Shown here: piece by piece, positions 44,464 to 53,350 of the stretch | Numbering within the stretch: the first letter of the stretch is position 1 | How the letters are laid out: each line of letters opens with the position of its first letter | Assembly (NCBI GenBank): GCA_036268995.1 | Contig: DATATB010000113.1 | Coordinates: 28,840 to 92,839, forward strand | Source: DATATB01 sp036268995 | GTDB taxonomy: Bacteria; Planctomycetota; Planctomycetia; Pirellulales; PNKZ01 | Reading direction: 5' to 3' | DNA length: 64,000 nt | Notes under the pieces: model-generated | Told to the model about the DNA's origin: nothing | Database searches by the model: none | What the model saw: only the letters and a program-made list of their open reading frames with translations | Made by a program: the position numbers and the translations under genes

Positions 44464-44508
44464 GTCCGTGGTCCGTGGTCCGTTGCAACGGACGACTGAC
44501 GACGGACG
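44464..44508. repeat. Six heptamers in inverted halves
   Basis: gtccgtg, gtccgtg, gtccgtt, then gcaacgg, acgactg, acgacgg (44464-44505) form inverted halves that can fold as a hairpin between the convergent desaturase and phospholipase-D genes. Related to the 31462-31517 block. Confidence 0.75.
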
Positions 44509-44510
44509 CG

Positions 44511-45725
44511 CTAGAGCCAGCGGCGGAAGCTCCAGGCCAGCCAGTCGCGCAGCCGCTGCCACCAGGTTCGGCGCCGGCAGTGCTCGTCCGTTACACGGCG
44601 GCTGCACCGCAGTTCGTAGGCGCAAATCCGCGTCAGCACTCGTGCCACCGCTGCGCTGCGCACCACGCCCACGAATTCCAGGTTCCACTGCAAACTGCGC
44701 GGGTCGAGGTTGCACGACCCGATCACCGACCACTGGTCGTCGATGACCAGGACTTTGCTGTGCAGCATCAGGTCTTGGCGCTCGTAGAGCCGAATGCCGG
44801 CGCTCACCAGGCGGTCGTAGCAGTGGCGGCAGGCCCAATGGGCCGGCGGCACGTCGCTGATGGCCGGCACCAGTACCCGCACCTTCACGCCTCGGCGACG
44901 GGCGCGCAACAGCGCGCGAAACACCGGCCCCTCGGGAATGAAGTAGGCAACGGAAATGGTGATGCTGCGTCGGGCCTTGCGTACCAGCGGCACCAGCACG
45001 CGGGCGGCCCGGCGATTTTTTAAGCCCGGCGAGCAATCGAACAAGTACAGGCCGTCGCGCCGGCTGCGGAGCATGCGCCGCCGGCTCCAGGGCGACGGGC
45101 CGGCACGCAAGCCGGTCAGCCGATTCCAAAGAGCCTGCATCGCCTGCACAACGAGCGCCTGCTGCGGACCGACCAGCCGCACGTGTACGTCGCGCCAGGG
45201 TGGCAACTGATTGGCCGCCGGCACGTGCCCCAGCGTCGCGGCGAACGAGCCGCCGTGATCCACCAGGTTCATGCCACCGAAGTATGCCACGTGGTCGTCG
45301 ACAACCAGCAGCTTGCGATGGTTGCGGCGATTGAAAATCTGGAAAAATCGCGGCAGCCGCCACAAGGCATCGCTGACCTTGTGAAAACCGTGCACGCGCA
45401 CACCGGCGGCGACCATCTCGGCAAAAAACGCAGCCGGCGTGCTCATGCAGCCGACCGCGTCGTACACCACGCGCACATCGAGACCGGCCCGGGCTTTGGC
45501 CTTGAGGGCTTCGGACAAGGCCGCGCCGGCCGGATCGGCGGCGAAGATATAGCTTTCCACCCAAATCCGCCGCCGGGCCGCTTGCACGTCGGCGAGAATC
45601 GAGGTCAGCAGCGGGCTGAACTCGGCGAATATCTGAAGCTGATGGCCGTTGACCTGTGCCGACCAAATTGCCGGGTGCGGAGCCGGGCAAGCTTCGCCCG
45701 ATTTTTCTACCTCGAGAATGCTCAT
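44511..45725 (-). CDS. Phospholipase D / cardiolipin synthase-like protein
   Basis: A 404-residue protein with two HKD motifs: NHRKLLVVDDH (about residue 135) and LHSKVLVIDDQW (about 305), plus GGMNLVDHGG and GSCNLDPRSLQWN. This is the cardiolipin-synthase/phospholipase-D fold: it could join two phosphatidylglycerols or transfer phosphatidyl groups. The start at 45725 (MSILEVEKSG) is chosen because the domain begins soon after; the open frame extends 138 residues upstream without conservation. Downstream of the ThuA gene. Confidence 0.9.
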   Translation of the reverse strand: MSILEVEKSGEACPAPHPAIWSAQVNGHQLQIFAEFSPLLTSILADVQAARRRIWVESYIFAADPAGAALSEALKAKARAGLDVRVVYDAVGCMSTPAAFFAEMVAAGVRVHGFHKVSDALWRLPRFFQIFNRRNHRKLLVVDDHVAYFGGMNLVDHGGSFAATLGHVPAANQLPPWRDVHVRLVGPQQALVVQAMQALWNRLTGLRAGPSPWSRRRMLRSRRDGLYLFDCSPGLKNRRAARVLVPLVRKARRSITISVAYFIPEGPVFRALLRARRRGVKVRVLVPAISDVPPAHWACRHCYDRLVSAGIRLYERQDLMLHSKVLVIDDQWSVIGSCNLDPRSLQWNLEFVGVVRSAAVARVLTRICAYELRCSRRVTDEHCRRRTWWQRLRDWLAWSFRRWL

Positions 45726-45817
45726 TTGGTTGAAACCACAAGGTGGTATCCGCAGAGCGCGCAAGCAGCCAACTCTATGCGAATTGTATGCCACGCCAGC
45801 CGTCGAGCGCTTGAAAA

Positions 45818-46651
45818 TCAGCGTTTCGCGGGCAATTGCAGGTCGGCGGGCGAGACTTCGACCGGTACGCCGGCCGTCGGAATCGCGACTCGCATCGTCC
45901 ACAGCACCCCCTGCGTCACCAGGCGGCGGTACTCTGGCAACTGCCAATTGGCATGAAAATGCAGGCCGCTGAAGCCGAACGAGCGGCCACCATCGGGCCG
46001 CTCCCACGACCAGCCCACGGTCTCGGGCTGGTCGTCGATGCGCACCTGCCAAACCGGCAGCACCTTGGCCGGCGCCGGCGCAAACTTGAGGCGGTAGTAG
46101 AACTCGTCTCGAACCGGGATCGGCTGGATACCGGCACACATCGGCAAATTCCCCGCCGCCGGCTCAAGCGTGGTGGTCAGCACCTTGTAGCGGCGGTCGG
46201 GGCCGCCGTGGCAGCCACCAAACAGTTGCACGAAGGCGGCCATGTCTTTGGCGTCCTTGGTGCCCATCGCCCAATGGATGGCCGACAGACCGCCTCCGCG
46301 GCTGGCCAGAGCGGCCAGCGCATCCAAGCGCCGGCTGTCGGCCTGAATCCATTTCGCGCCAGCTGCCAGAAACAAAACCACGCCGTCGCACTTCCGCAGC
46401 AGTTCCGGCCCTGCGTGCCACGGCTCGTCGGCCAGCACCAGTTGCACGTCCAGTCCGGGCGTTTGCGCCAGGCACTTTTCGAGGATCCGCAGGCCTGCCA
46501 CGTATTCATGCGTCTGCACTGGATGGCCGTCGGGACTTTGCCCCAAAAGCAACAGCCGGCGGTTGGCAGCAGGATCGGCGGCCTGGCCCGAGCCCATCAG
46601 CTGCAGGACCAACATGAGCGGCAATGCAACCGATCGGCCAGCTGCGCGCAT
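45818..46651 (-). CDS. Exported ThuA-like protein
   Basis: A 277-residue protein with a signal peptide (to about residue 26, GSGQAAD) and a ThuA/trehalose-utilisation-like GATase fold: QSPDGHPVQTHEYVAGLRIL, then GLSAIHWAMGTKDAKDM and FVQLFGGCHGG. ThuA-like domains occur in planctomycetes in carbohydrate or cell-surface genes but their reaction is mostly unknown. It follows the double cyanophycinase gene by 11 bp, so the genes are co-transcribed. Confidence 0.8.
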   Translation of the reverse strand: MRAAGRSVALPLMLVLQLMGSGQAADPAANRRLLLLGQSPDGHPVQTHEYVAGLRILEKCLAQTPGLDVQLVLADEPWHAGPELLRKCDGVVLFLAAGAKWIQADSRRLDALAALASRGGGLSAIHWAMGTKDAKDMAAFVQLFGGCHGGPDRRYKVLTTTLEPAAGNLPMCAGIQPIPVRDEFYYRLKFAPAPAKVLPVWQVRIDDQPETVGWSWERPDGGRSFGFSGLHFHANWQLPEYRRLVTQGVLWTMRVAIPTAGVPVEVSPADLQLPAKR

Positions 46652-46662
46652 GACGCCTCCCT

Positions 46663-48432
46663 TTACTTCGCCTCGGCCACGGACGTCGAGCGCAAGGCGG
46701 AGTTTGACTTTGACTTCTCAGCATGCTGGAGGCGTGCCGCCTGGAAATCGTAGCGGTCGCCGGCGCGCAGCACGGCGCGCGGCGGCATGGCCGACGACCC
46801 GCTGGTCGGTCGCGCGAAAATCGAAACACTGCCGCGGCCGACGACCTGGCACTGGTGCCCGCGCACAATCAGCGCCGTGTCTTCGTCCAAGCCCAAGCCG
46901 ACCAACTCGGGATGGCGCGCCTTGACCTGCGCCATGTCGATGAACCGGTTGCGCTGGCTGAAATGTTGGTCGATGGCCACGCCTGGCAAAAAGCCGAAGC
47001 CGCGCTCGTAGCCTTCGGCGATGACTTCCATGTTTCCCAGCGGGCTGCCGCGCAGCAGATATCCGGCCTGGATCGTGGCTCCCGCTGAACTGCCGCCGAT
47101 CACTCCGCCTCGATCCAGCACCTGCTGAAACCGCTGTTGCACCTCGGTATCGAGGTAGGCATCGACCAGCCGCCATTGCCGGCCGCCGTCGAACCAGATG
47201 CCCCGGGCCGCATCCAGCATGGCGAGCACCTGCGGATCGTCGGCATGCCGGCGGTCGTTCGTATAAAGCTGCTGAACGTGGCGTGCGCCGGCCTTTAGCA
47301 GCCAGCCGGTGGCTTCCGCATCGCTCGGCCGTTCGGCTTGGGCCGTCGTGACCACGACCAGGGGCACATCGGGACCGCCGGCCGCGTCGATGAACTGCCG
47401 CACCGCTTCGGGCGGCGTCCGTCCGCCGCCGACAATCACCAGCGAACCCCGCTCCACGCGTGGAAACGCCGGCGGCGCCGGCCGGGCAGGCCGCGCCCGC
47501 GCAATGGCAGCCCGGCTGAGCGCGATCAGGTCAACCTCGTCGCCGGGTTTCAGCACTTGCATGCGCAATGGCAGGCTCTGACTGGCTGACAGGCAGGCAA
47601 TCACTTGCGAGCTGCCAATGACCCGCAATCTCCGCCCTTGCGCTACGACGGCCGTGCCCTCGTCGATGCCCAGTCCGAAATAGCCGGGATGCGACGCCAG
47701 CACGTGTACCAGGCGGTCCTGGCGGTTGCGCTTGATAAAATGCTGATCGATGACCGTACCGGACAGGAAGTCGAACCCGCGTCCGACCTCGGGATCCGGA
47801 TTGCTGCGGCGAATCATGAGCGTGGACATGATGGCCGCGCCCGACGACGTGCCGCCGACCACTCCGCCACGATCGAGCACCGAATGCACGAGGCGATCCA
47901 CCGCCGTGCCCAAGTAGGTGTCGGCCAAGCGCCATTGAAATCCGCCGGTGAACCACACGCCGGTGGCCTGCTCCAGCGGCTTGACGAAGGCCGGATCGTC
48001 GGCCGTTGTGCGCGAGCGAGTGTGCAAGATGCTGAGCGCGGCGACTTTTGCCCGCCGCCAGAACTCGATCTTTTTCTCCACCTCGGGCGTGCCGGCCAGA
48101 GAGCTGGCCGTGGGAATGATGACGATGCGGGCCTGATCGCCGCCGGCCAGTTGCAGAAAATGGTTGAGCACCGGCTCGGGCAACTTGCCGCCGCCGCAGA
48201 TGACTAGCGAGCCGGGCACCGGATGCGCCGGCTCGAAGTTGCAGCAATCGCCGATCACGGCGCTAGAGTCCGCCTCATCGGCGCGGGCACTGCCGCCGGA
48301 GAGGAGTCCCAGCGCGATGGCCAAGAGCAGCAAGGGGCTCTTCGCCCTGGAGGGGCGAAGAGTCAATAGCCAGGGGCGTGAGCCCCTGGTCGCCGCTTGC
48401 GAAACACCAACACGATGCGGAAAAGTGTGCAT
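46663..48432 (-). CDS. Exported double-domain cyanophycinase-like peptidase
   Basis: A 589-residue protein with two S51-family (cyanophycinase) domains in tandem after an N-terminal signal region (to about residue 50). Domain 1 has LVICGGGKLPEPVLNHF, then the Ser motif GGTSSGAAIM; domain 2 has VIVGGGRTPPEAVRQF and the Ser motif GGSSAGATIQ. Both keep DQHFIKRNR / DQHFSQRNR and GLGIDEGTAV / GLGLDEDTAL, so both could be active. The enzyme family hydrolyses beta-Asp-Arg and related isopeptides. ATG 48432 has AAGGGA upstream and lies 14 bp after the upstream stop. Confidence 0.88.
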   Translation of the reverse strand: MHTFPHRVGVSQAATRGSRPWLLTLRPSRAKSPLLLLAIALGLLSGGSARADEADSSAVIGDCCNFEPAHPVPGSLVICGGGKLPEPVLNHFLQLAGGDQARIVIIPTASSLAGTPEVEKKIEFWRRAKVAALSILHTRSRTTADDPAFVKPLEQATGVWFTGGFQWRLADTYLGTAVDRLVHSVLDRGGVVGGTSSGAAIMSTLMIRRSNPDPEVGRGFDFLSGTVIDQHFIKRNRQDRLVHVLASHPGYFGLGIDEGTAVVAQGRRLRVIGSSQVIACLSASQSLPLRMQVLKPGDEVDLIALSRAAIARARPARPAPPAFPRVERGSLVIVGGGRTPPEAVRQFIDAAGGPDVPLVVVTTAQAERPSDAEATGWLLKAGARHVQQLYTNDRRHADDPQVLAMLDAARGIWFDGGRQWRLVDAYLDTEVQQRFQQVLDRGGVIGGSSAGATIQAGYLLRGSPLGNMEVIAEGYERGFGFLPGVAIDQHFSQRNRFIDMAQVKARHPELVGLGLDEDTALIVRGHQCQVVGRGSVSIFARPTSGSSAMPPRAVLRAGDRYDFQAARLQHAEKSKSNSALRSTSVAEAK

Positions 48433-48445
48433 GGTTTCCGTCCCT

Positions 48446-50884
48446 TCACTTTCCATCGCGGTTCGGCGACTGGCCATCGGCTGCCTGAGCGAATCCCCGG
48501 CTCAATAACCGCTGGGATTCTTTTAACACAAACTCGGCATCGGTAAAGGGCTCATAGCTGATGTCCTGCCAACGCAGCCGCCCCCCCGCGTCGATGAGAA
48601 ACACGCCGTGCAGCGGTTGCTTTTCGAAATCGTCGTAGGCGCGGAAGCGATGAAACATCTCCAAGCCGGCGTCCGACAACAGCGGAAAAGCCAACTGTGA
48701 CACGGGTTTGTCTTTCGCGCCAGCCTTGCTCGCGGCAGTCGAATCGGCCAGGTCCTGCACCTTGTCGGTGCCGATGGCCACGATCTGAATACCGGCTTGC
48801 TTGAACTTGTCGGCCAGCGGCGAAAAAGCCTTCAACTGCTCGACGCAGTGGATGCAACCAAAACCCAAGTAAAACACCACGAGCACCGGCTGGCCGCGAA
48901 ACTGGGTCGACGAAACCAGCTTGCCGCTGGCGTCCTTTGCTTGCCAGGCGGGAGCCATCGGCGGCTGCCAGCGAAACGGGCCCAGCTTGGCCAGCAGCGG
49001 CCGCTGGCCGATATCTTCGGGCGTGGGAGGCGTCACGCGCCAAGAGCCCGCGATGCCACGCTCGGCCGCAACCGGTTGCAAGCGGGCGCAGATCGGCAGA
49101 TCGAGATCGGCCTGCCAGGCAAGCGTGCGCAACTGTTCGAACTGCTTGCCTGCTTCGGCCTTGCGATCCGAACGCCACAGCATGTCGACGTAATTGGCCA
49201 GCGGGTAAAACTGATTCTTGCCGGACTCGAACGCGGCGCGGGCCAGCTCTTCGGCCTTGGCTCGATTGCCGGCCGCCAGATACGCGCGGCTCATCAATTC
49301 CTTGTCCTTCGATTCGCCCTGTTCAAACAGCGTCGTGGCGGCCTTGGCGTCGCCCGCGGCCAGCGCCTCGTGGCCCCGCAAACAGGCCAGCGCCTGCTCC
49401 AGCGTCTTGAGCTTCTTGGCGCGGGCTTTGCCCGAGCCGGAGCGTGAACCGCTGCCGGCAGTTTTTTCGGTCTTCTTCGGTTGCTTGTCGCCGTCCGCGG
49501 TTTTCTTCTCAGCCTCCTTGGCCGCCGCCATTTTTTTGACGGCGGCAATCGCGGCCTCGAGCTTGGCAATCTGTTCGCGGCCGTGCTTGCGATCGCCTGT
49601 GTAAAAATAAGCGGCACCAAGCAGCTGCACCCGCCGCGCGTCGGCCGCGCGATCTTCGAGTGGCTCAAGATAGCCAGCATCGCTGAGTTGAATGGCGTCG
49701 GCCCACAGCTCGTAGCGCTCCAGCACCTCGAGCAGCCGCGTGCGGCCGTACGACGCGCTGCCGCTGCCGGTCAACTGGTTGTAGCGCGGATGACGCGGCA
49801 GTTCGAGCAGGCACCTGGCCAGGTCAATCGCCTGGCGAGCGCGGCCGAGAAATACCAGATTGCGGATTAGCCACTCTTCGTTGTGCGCATAATTGTGGAT
49901 CTGATCCGGCAATACGAAGTCGTGCATCATGTACGCATGGTCGACCCGCGACGAGGCCTCCTGCTGCCACGCGGCGTCGGCATAGCGATTCAGCTTCGAG
50001 TATGTATGACCCGGCATGTGCCACATGTGGGCAATGGCCGGGGCCGCAGGCCCGCACTTGGCCGCCGATTCCAATGCCCGGGCCGGCTTCTCGTTGTCCC
50101 AGAGATGAATCCGGTAATGATGCACCGGATGCTCGGGATTGGCGGCCAGCACCTCGCGAATCAGCGCGTCGACCGCCTCGTGGCTGCCGATGGTAATGCC
50201 GTGGCTCGAGTTCTCCCAAATCTTGCCGATCAGAAAGGCCTTGGCCTCCGGATCGTTGAATTCCTGCACGATGTTTTCCAAGCGCCGCACGTATTGCCGG
50301 CGCACCTTGTCGTCGGCTTCCTGGCCTTTGGGCGGATGGTAATACTCGTCGAGCGCCTCGATCCACAATCGCTCACGCGGGCTGGCCGCGGCTTTGCGCT
50401 TGACCGCCTCGGCAATGAACCCGCGAGCTCGCTTGGCGGTGTTCACGTTGGCCATGGCCATGCCCCAGTACGGCATGGGACTAGCCGGATCGAGCGCCGA
50501 GGCCTGCCGGAACGAGCGTTCCGCTTCGAAGTACCAAAAACCGTGCAACTGTCCCACGCCCTGGTTAAAAAACTCCTGCACCTTGGGCACGCGGCTGCTG
50601 ATGGCAAACGAAACCTTGCCCGTGCCGCCCATCAAGTAGGCGGCTTGCCGCGGCCCCTGGTCAAAGGCCTCGCCGTGCAGCGAATGCCCGGCTGGTGGCG
50701 AGGCCTGTTCGGCCGCTGCCTTCGGCGCGGCTGGTGCGGGCTTCTTTGGCGGGGGCGCATCGGCAGCGGCCGGCGGGGCCGCTTTTGCAGGGGCCGGCGC
50801 GGCCAAGGCGCAGTCGCCTGTGCAAAACAAAACAGGGCAACACCACAAGCTGGCCAGTGCCAGCGAGGCAAAGGTCCTCGGCAT
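48446..50884 (-). CDS. Exported TPR protein with a C-terminal redoxin domain
   Basis: An 812-residue exported protein. After a signal peptide (to about residue 27) comes a Pro/Ala-rich spacer, then TPR-like helices (FFNQGVGQLHGFWYFEAERS, MPYWGMAMANVNTAKRARG, NPEHPVHHYRIHLWD), a Lys-rich low-complexity segment (about 430-475), and a C-terminal AhpC/TSA-like domain with CxxC (FYLGFGCIHCVEQL). The redoxin domain may reduce a substrate brought by the repeats. ATG 50884 is chosen because the signal peptide starts there. Followed by the double cyanophycinase; the operon is probably shared. Confidence 0.85.
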   Translation of the reverse strand: MPRTFASLALASLWCCPVLFCTGDCALAAPAPAKAAPPAAADAPPPKKPAPAAPKAAAEQASPPAGHSLHGEAFDQGPRQAAYLMGGTGKVSFAISSRVPKVQEFFNQGVGQLHGFWYFEAERSFRQASALDPASPMPYWGMAMANVNTAKRARGFIAEAVKRKAAASPRERLWIEALDEYYHPPKGQEADDKVRRQYVRRLENIVQEFNDPEAKAFLIGKIWENSSHGITIGSHEAVDALIREVLAANPEHPVHHYRIHLWDNEKPARALESAAKCGPAAPAIAHMWHMPGHTYSKLNRYADAAWQQEASSRVDHAYMMHDFVLPDQIHNYAHNEEWLIRNLVFLGRARQAIDLARCLLELPRHPRYNQLTGSGSASYGRTRLLEVLERYELWADAIQLSDAGYLEPLEDRAADARRVQLLGAAYFYTGDRKHGREQIAKLEAAIAAVKKMAAAKEAEKKTADGDKQPKKTEKTAGSGSRSGSGKARAKKLKTLEQALACLRGHEALAAGDAKAATTLFEQGESKDKELMSRAYLAAGNRAKAEELARAAFESGKNQFYPLANYVDMLWRSDRKAEAGKQFEQLRTLAWQADLDLPICARLQPVAAERGIAGSWRVTPPTPEDIGQRPLLAKLGPFRWQPPMAPAWQAKDASGKLVSSTQFRGQPVLVVFYLGFGCIHCVEQLKAFSPLADKFKQAGIQIVAIGTDKVQDLADSTAASKAGAKDKPVSQLAFPLLSDAGLEMFHRFRAYDDFEKQPLHGVFLIDAGGRLRWQDISYEPFTDAEFVLKESQRLLSRGFAQAADGQSPNRDGK

Positions 50885-51152
50885 ATCAGGCAGGTCCTGG
50901 GCGGGAATCAACGGAAGGCACAATCGGGGCACTTGCATCTTGTAAGCGCCGCACGCAATCGTCAAGCAAATTGGCCCTGGTGGCCGACTCGGTGGCTTGC
51001 CGCGCATGGGGACGTTACACTTGACTGCTGCTCAAGGTTTGCGGCAGCGCCAGAGTCTGCGCAGACAAAAAACCACCCCGAATCGGTGGAGTCCGCCGCG
51101 AATCAACGGCTGGCTTCGCACGCCCCGCATTTTCCTGCCGGAGATTCGACCC

Positions 51153-52544
51153 ATGCCTTTCGTTCGGACCCTGCTGGTGCCATGCTTACTTTTGTTCGGG
51201 CTGCTGCTGCCGGCCACTAGCCGAGCTGACGGCGGCTTGCGGCCGCTGGGCATGGCACGCGTCGATGTCACGCCCGGTTATCCCGTTCGCATGACCGGCT
51301 ATAGCAGCCGCTTGAAAGAATTCGAGGGCGTCGAACAGCACATTTGGGCCAAAGCCTTGGCGATTGATGCCGACGGCCAAGGCGCGGCCGTGTTGATCAC
51401 GGTCGACAGTTTGGGCATTCCGCAGAGCATGACCGACGAAGTGGCCGCCCGGCTGAAATCGAAGCATGGCATCGAGCCCGAGAAAGTCGTCATTTGCGCA
51501 TCGCATACGCACTGCGCGCCCGGACTGGCGAACGTGGCTCCCACGATTTTCGAACACGTGACGCCCGAGCAGAAGGCCCACATGCAGCAATACGGCCGCG
51601 ATCTGACCGACAAGCTCGAGCAAGTGGCCCTGGCCGCGCTAGCCGATCGCAAGCCCGGCCGGCTGAGCTGGTCGCAAGGCAGCGCGGACTTTGCCATGAA
51701 TCGGCGTTTGCTTCGCGACGGCATCGTCCGGTTCGGCAGCACGCCGTGGCCGGCCGGACCAGTCGATCACGCACTGCCTGTCTTGCGGGTCACCGATTCT
51801 GACGGCAAGCTGCGCGGCATCGTTGCCAACTATGCCTGCCATTGCACGACACTCGGCGGCCTATTCAACCGCGTCTGCGGTGATTGGGCCGGCTTTGCGC
51901 AGGAAATCATCGAGCGCGAACACCCCGGCGCGATTGCCATGATTTCGATCGGCTGCGGAGCCGATGCGAATCCGCAGCCCCGCGATGAGATCGTTTATGC
52001 CCGCCTGCACGGCCAAACGATCGCCCGCGAGGTCAACCGGCTGCTCGAAGGTGCCTGGAAGCCGTTGGATCAGCCGCTGCTGGCAAGGCGCACGCAAATC
52101 GAATTGCCTTTCGACACGCTGCCCACTCGCGAAGAGTTCGAAACGCGGGCTAAGCATAAGGGGCCGATCGCCTGGCACGCGAAAGCCCAACTCGCGCGGC
52201 TCGATCGCGGCGAGAAATTGCAAACGCATCTACCCTACACGATCGGCATGTGGGCTATTGGTGATCAACTGGCGTTGGTGTTTCTCGCTGGCGAAGTGGT
52301 TGTTGATTACGACCTCCGGCTGAAGCGCGAAGATGATGGTCGCCGGCTGTGGGTCACGGCCTATGCCAACGACGATCCGTGCTACATTGCCTCCAAGCGC
52401 GTGCTGGCCGAAGGCGGCTACGAAGTCGACAGCTCGATGTATTACTATGATCGGCCGACGCACTTCGCGCCGACCATTGAGGATCAGATCATCCACGCCA
52501 TCGACGGCCTGCTGCCGGCCGCGTACAAAAAATCGCAAAAGTGA
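51153..52544 (+). CDS. Neutral/alkaline ceramidase-fold exported protein
   Basis: A 463-residue protein with a signal peptide (to about residue 25) and a ceramidase-like N-terminal domain: ARVDVTPGYPVRMTGYSSR, GAAVLITVDSLGIPQSM, CASHTHCAPGL (metal-site His residues), NYACHCTTLGG and SIGCGADANPQPR. Family members hydrolyse N-acyl bonds of sphingolipids, but in planctomycetes many such proteins have unknown substrates. The ATG at 51153 has GGAG upstream; the open frame starts earlier without conservation. Overlaps the next start by 4 bp. Confidence 0.82.
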   Translation: MPFVRTLLVPCLLLFGLLLPATSRADGGLRPLGMARVDVTPGYPVRMTGYSSRLKEFEGVEQHIWAKALAIDADGQGAAVLITVDSLGIPQSMTDEVAARLKSKHGIEPEKVVICASHTHCAPGLANVAPTIFEHVTPEQKAHMQQYGRDLTDKLEQVALAALADRKPGRLSWSQGSADFAMNRRLLRDGIVRFGSTPWPAGPVDHALPVLRVTDSDGKLRGIVANYACHCTTLGGLFNRVCGDWAGFAQEIIEREHPGAIAMISIGCGADANPQPRDEIVYARLHGQTIAREVNRLLEGAWKPLDQPLLARRTQIELPFDTLPTREEFETRAKHKGPIAWHAKAQLARLDRGEKLQTHLPYTIGMWAIGDQLALVFLAGEVVVDYDLRLKREDDGRRLWVTAYANDDPCYIASKRVLAEGGYEVDSSMYYYDRPTHFAPTIEDQIIHAIDGLLPAAYKKSQK

Positions 52545-53116
52545 GTCGTCTGGCCATGCCCGCACGCTGTTTGCTGCTGATGTTGCTGGTCGTTGCGCTC
52601 GGACTTTTGGTCGGCCGGTTTTCTCTGGCCGCCGAAGACGTCGCGCCGAAATCCGATCAGCCTAGTGCCGACCAACCGTCGAAAACATCCGACGCCAAGC
52701 CGGATGAACTTTCGGCCGAGGAGGTCGCGCGCCGGTTCTTCACCGCCCTGCTGACTCGGGATGAGCAGACCATCAAGCGTTACACGATCCCTTCGCCCGG
52801 CTCCGACATTCTCTGGCGCGGGCCGCCGCTGAGCGACGAGATGCGTGCGGCCGTGAAGGAGCGGATGGCGACGGTCAAGTTTCGCCGGCTCAATGCCGGC
52901 GACAAGCTCACCGGCCCGGGCGGCAAGGAGTACACCGTCGACCCGATCCAGGTGAACGCAGGCCGCGTGCTGCTATTGCCCGAAGGCTTCGCCCTCCCCT
53001 TCACGCTCGTTCACGGCGATCTCGGCTGGCGCGTCAAGATCGACGGCCTCATCGCCGCCCGCCAGGCCGCTGAGAAAGAGGAGGAAAGGGCGGACGAGGG
53101 AAGCGGCAAGAAATAA
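52541..53116 (+). CDS. Exported hypothetical protein coupled to the ceramidase-fold gene
   Basis: A 191-residue protein with an N-terminal signal-like helix (to about residue 30), an Asp/Ser/Lys-rich linker, then a helical domain (ELSAEEVARRFFTALLTRDE) and a small beta part (KFRRLNAGDKLTGPGGKEY). The GTG start overlaps the ceramidase stop (GTGA), so translation is coupled; an ATG at 52556 is an alternative. It may be a chaperone or partner of that protein. No known domain. Confidence 0.65.
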   Translation: MSRLAMPARCLLLMLLVVALGLLVGRFSLAAEDVAPKSDQPSADQPSKTSDAKPDELSAEEVARRFFTALLTRDEQTIKRYTIPSPGSDILWRGPPLSDEMRAAVKERMATVKFRRLNAGDKLTGPGGKEYTVDPIQVNAGRVLLLPEGFALPFTLVHGDLGWRVKIDGLIAARQAAEKEEERADEGSGKK

Positions 53117-53142
53117 TCTGCCGGCGGTGGCCGCGCACCGTA

Positions 53143-53214
53143 GGTGCCGCGAGCCGAGCGGCACCGGGAACACGAGTTGCGCCGCTTGAGACGCCCGGCC
53201 CGGCTCGCCGGGCC
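53143..53214. repeat. Two GC hairpins between convergent genes
   Basis: GGTGCCGC (53143-53150) pairs with GCGGCACC (53158-53165), and GGCCCGGC (53197-53204) with GCCGGGCC (53207-53214). They lie between the exported hypothetical gene and the DUF58 gene and probably act as terminators or are REP-like repeats. Confidence 0.6.
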
Positions 53215-53350
53215 TACGGGGCTGGGCGCCACCGTGGCCGTCTCGCTCCGCCGAGACGAAGCAGAGCAACTCGGCTGGACGCTGGGACGGTCGGTGGTGA
53301 TGTCGATTCATCCCGGCGGAGCGGGATGGCTACCGTGAGCGATGCCGCCG

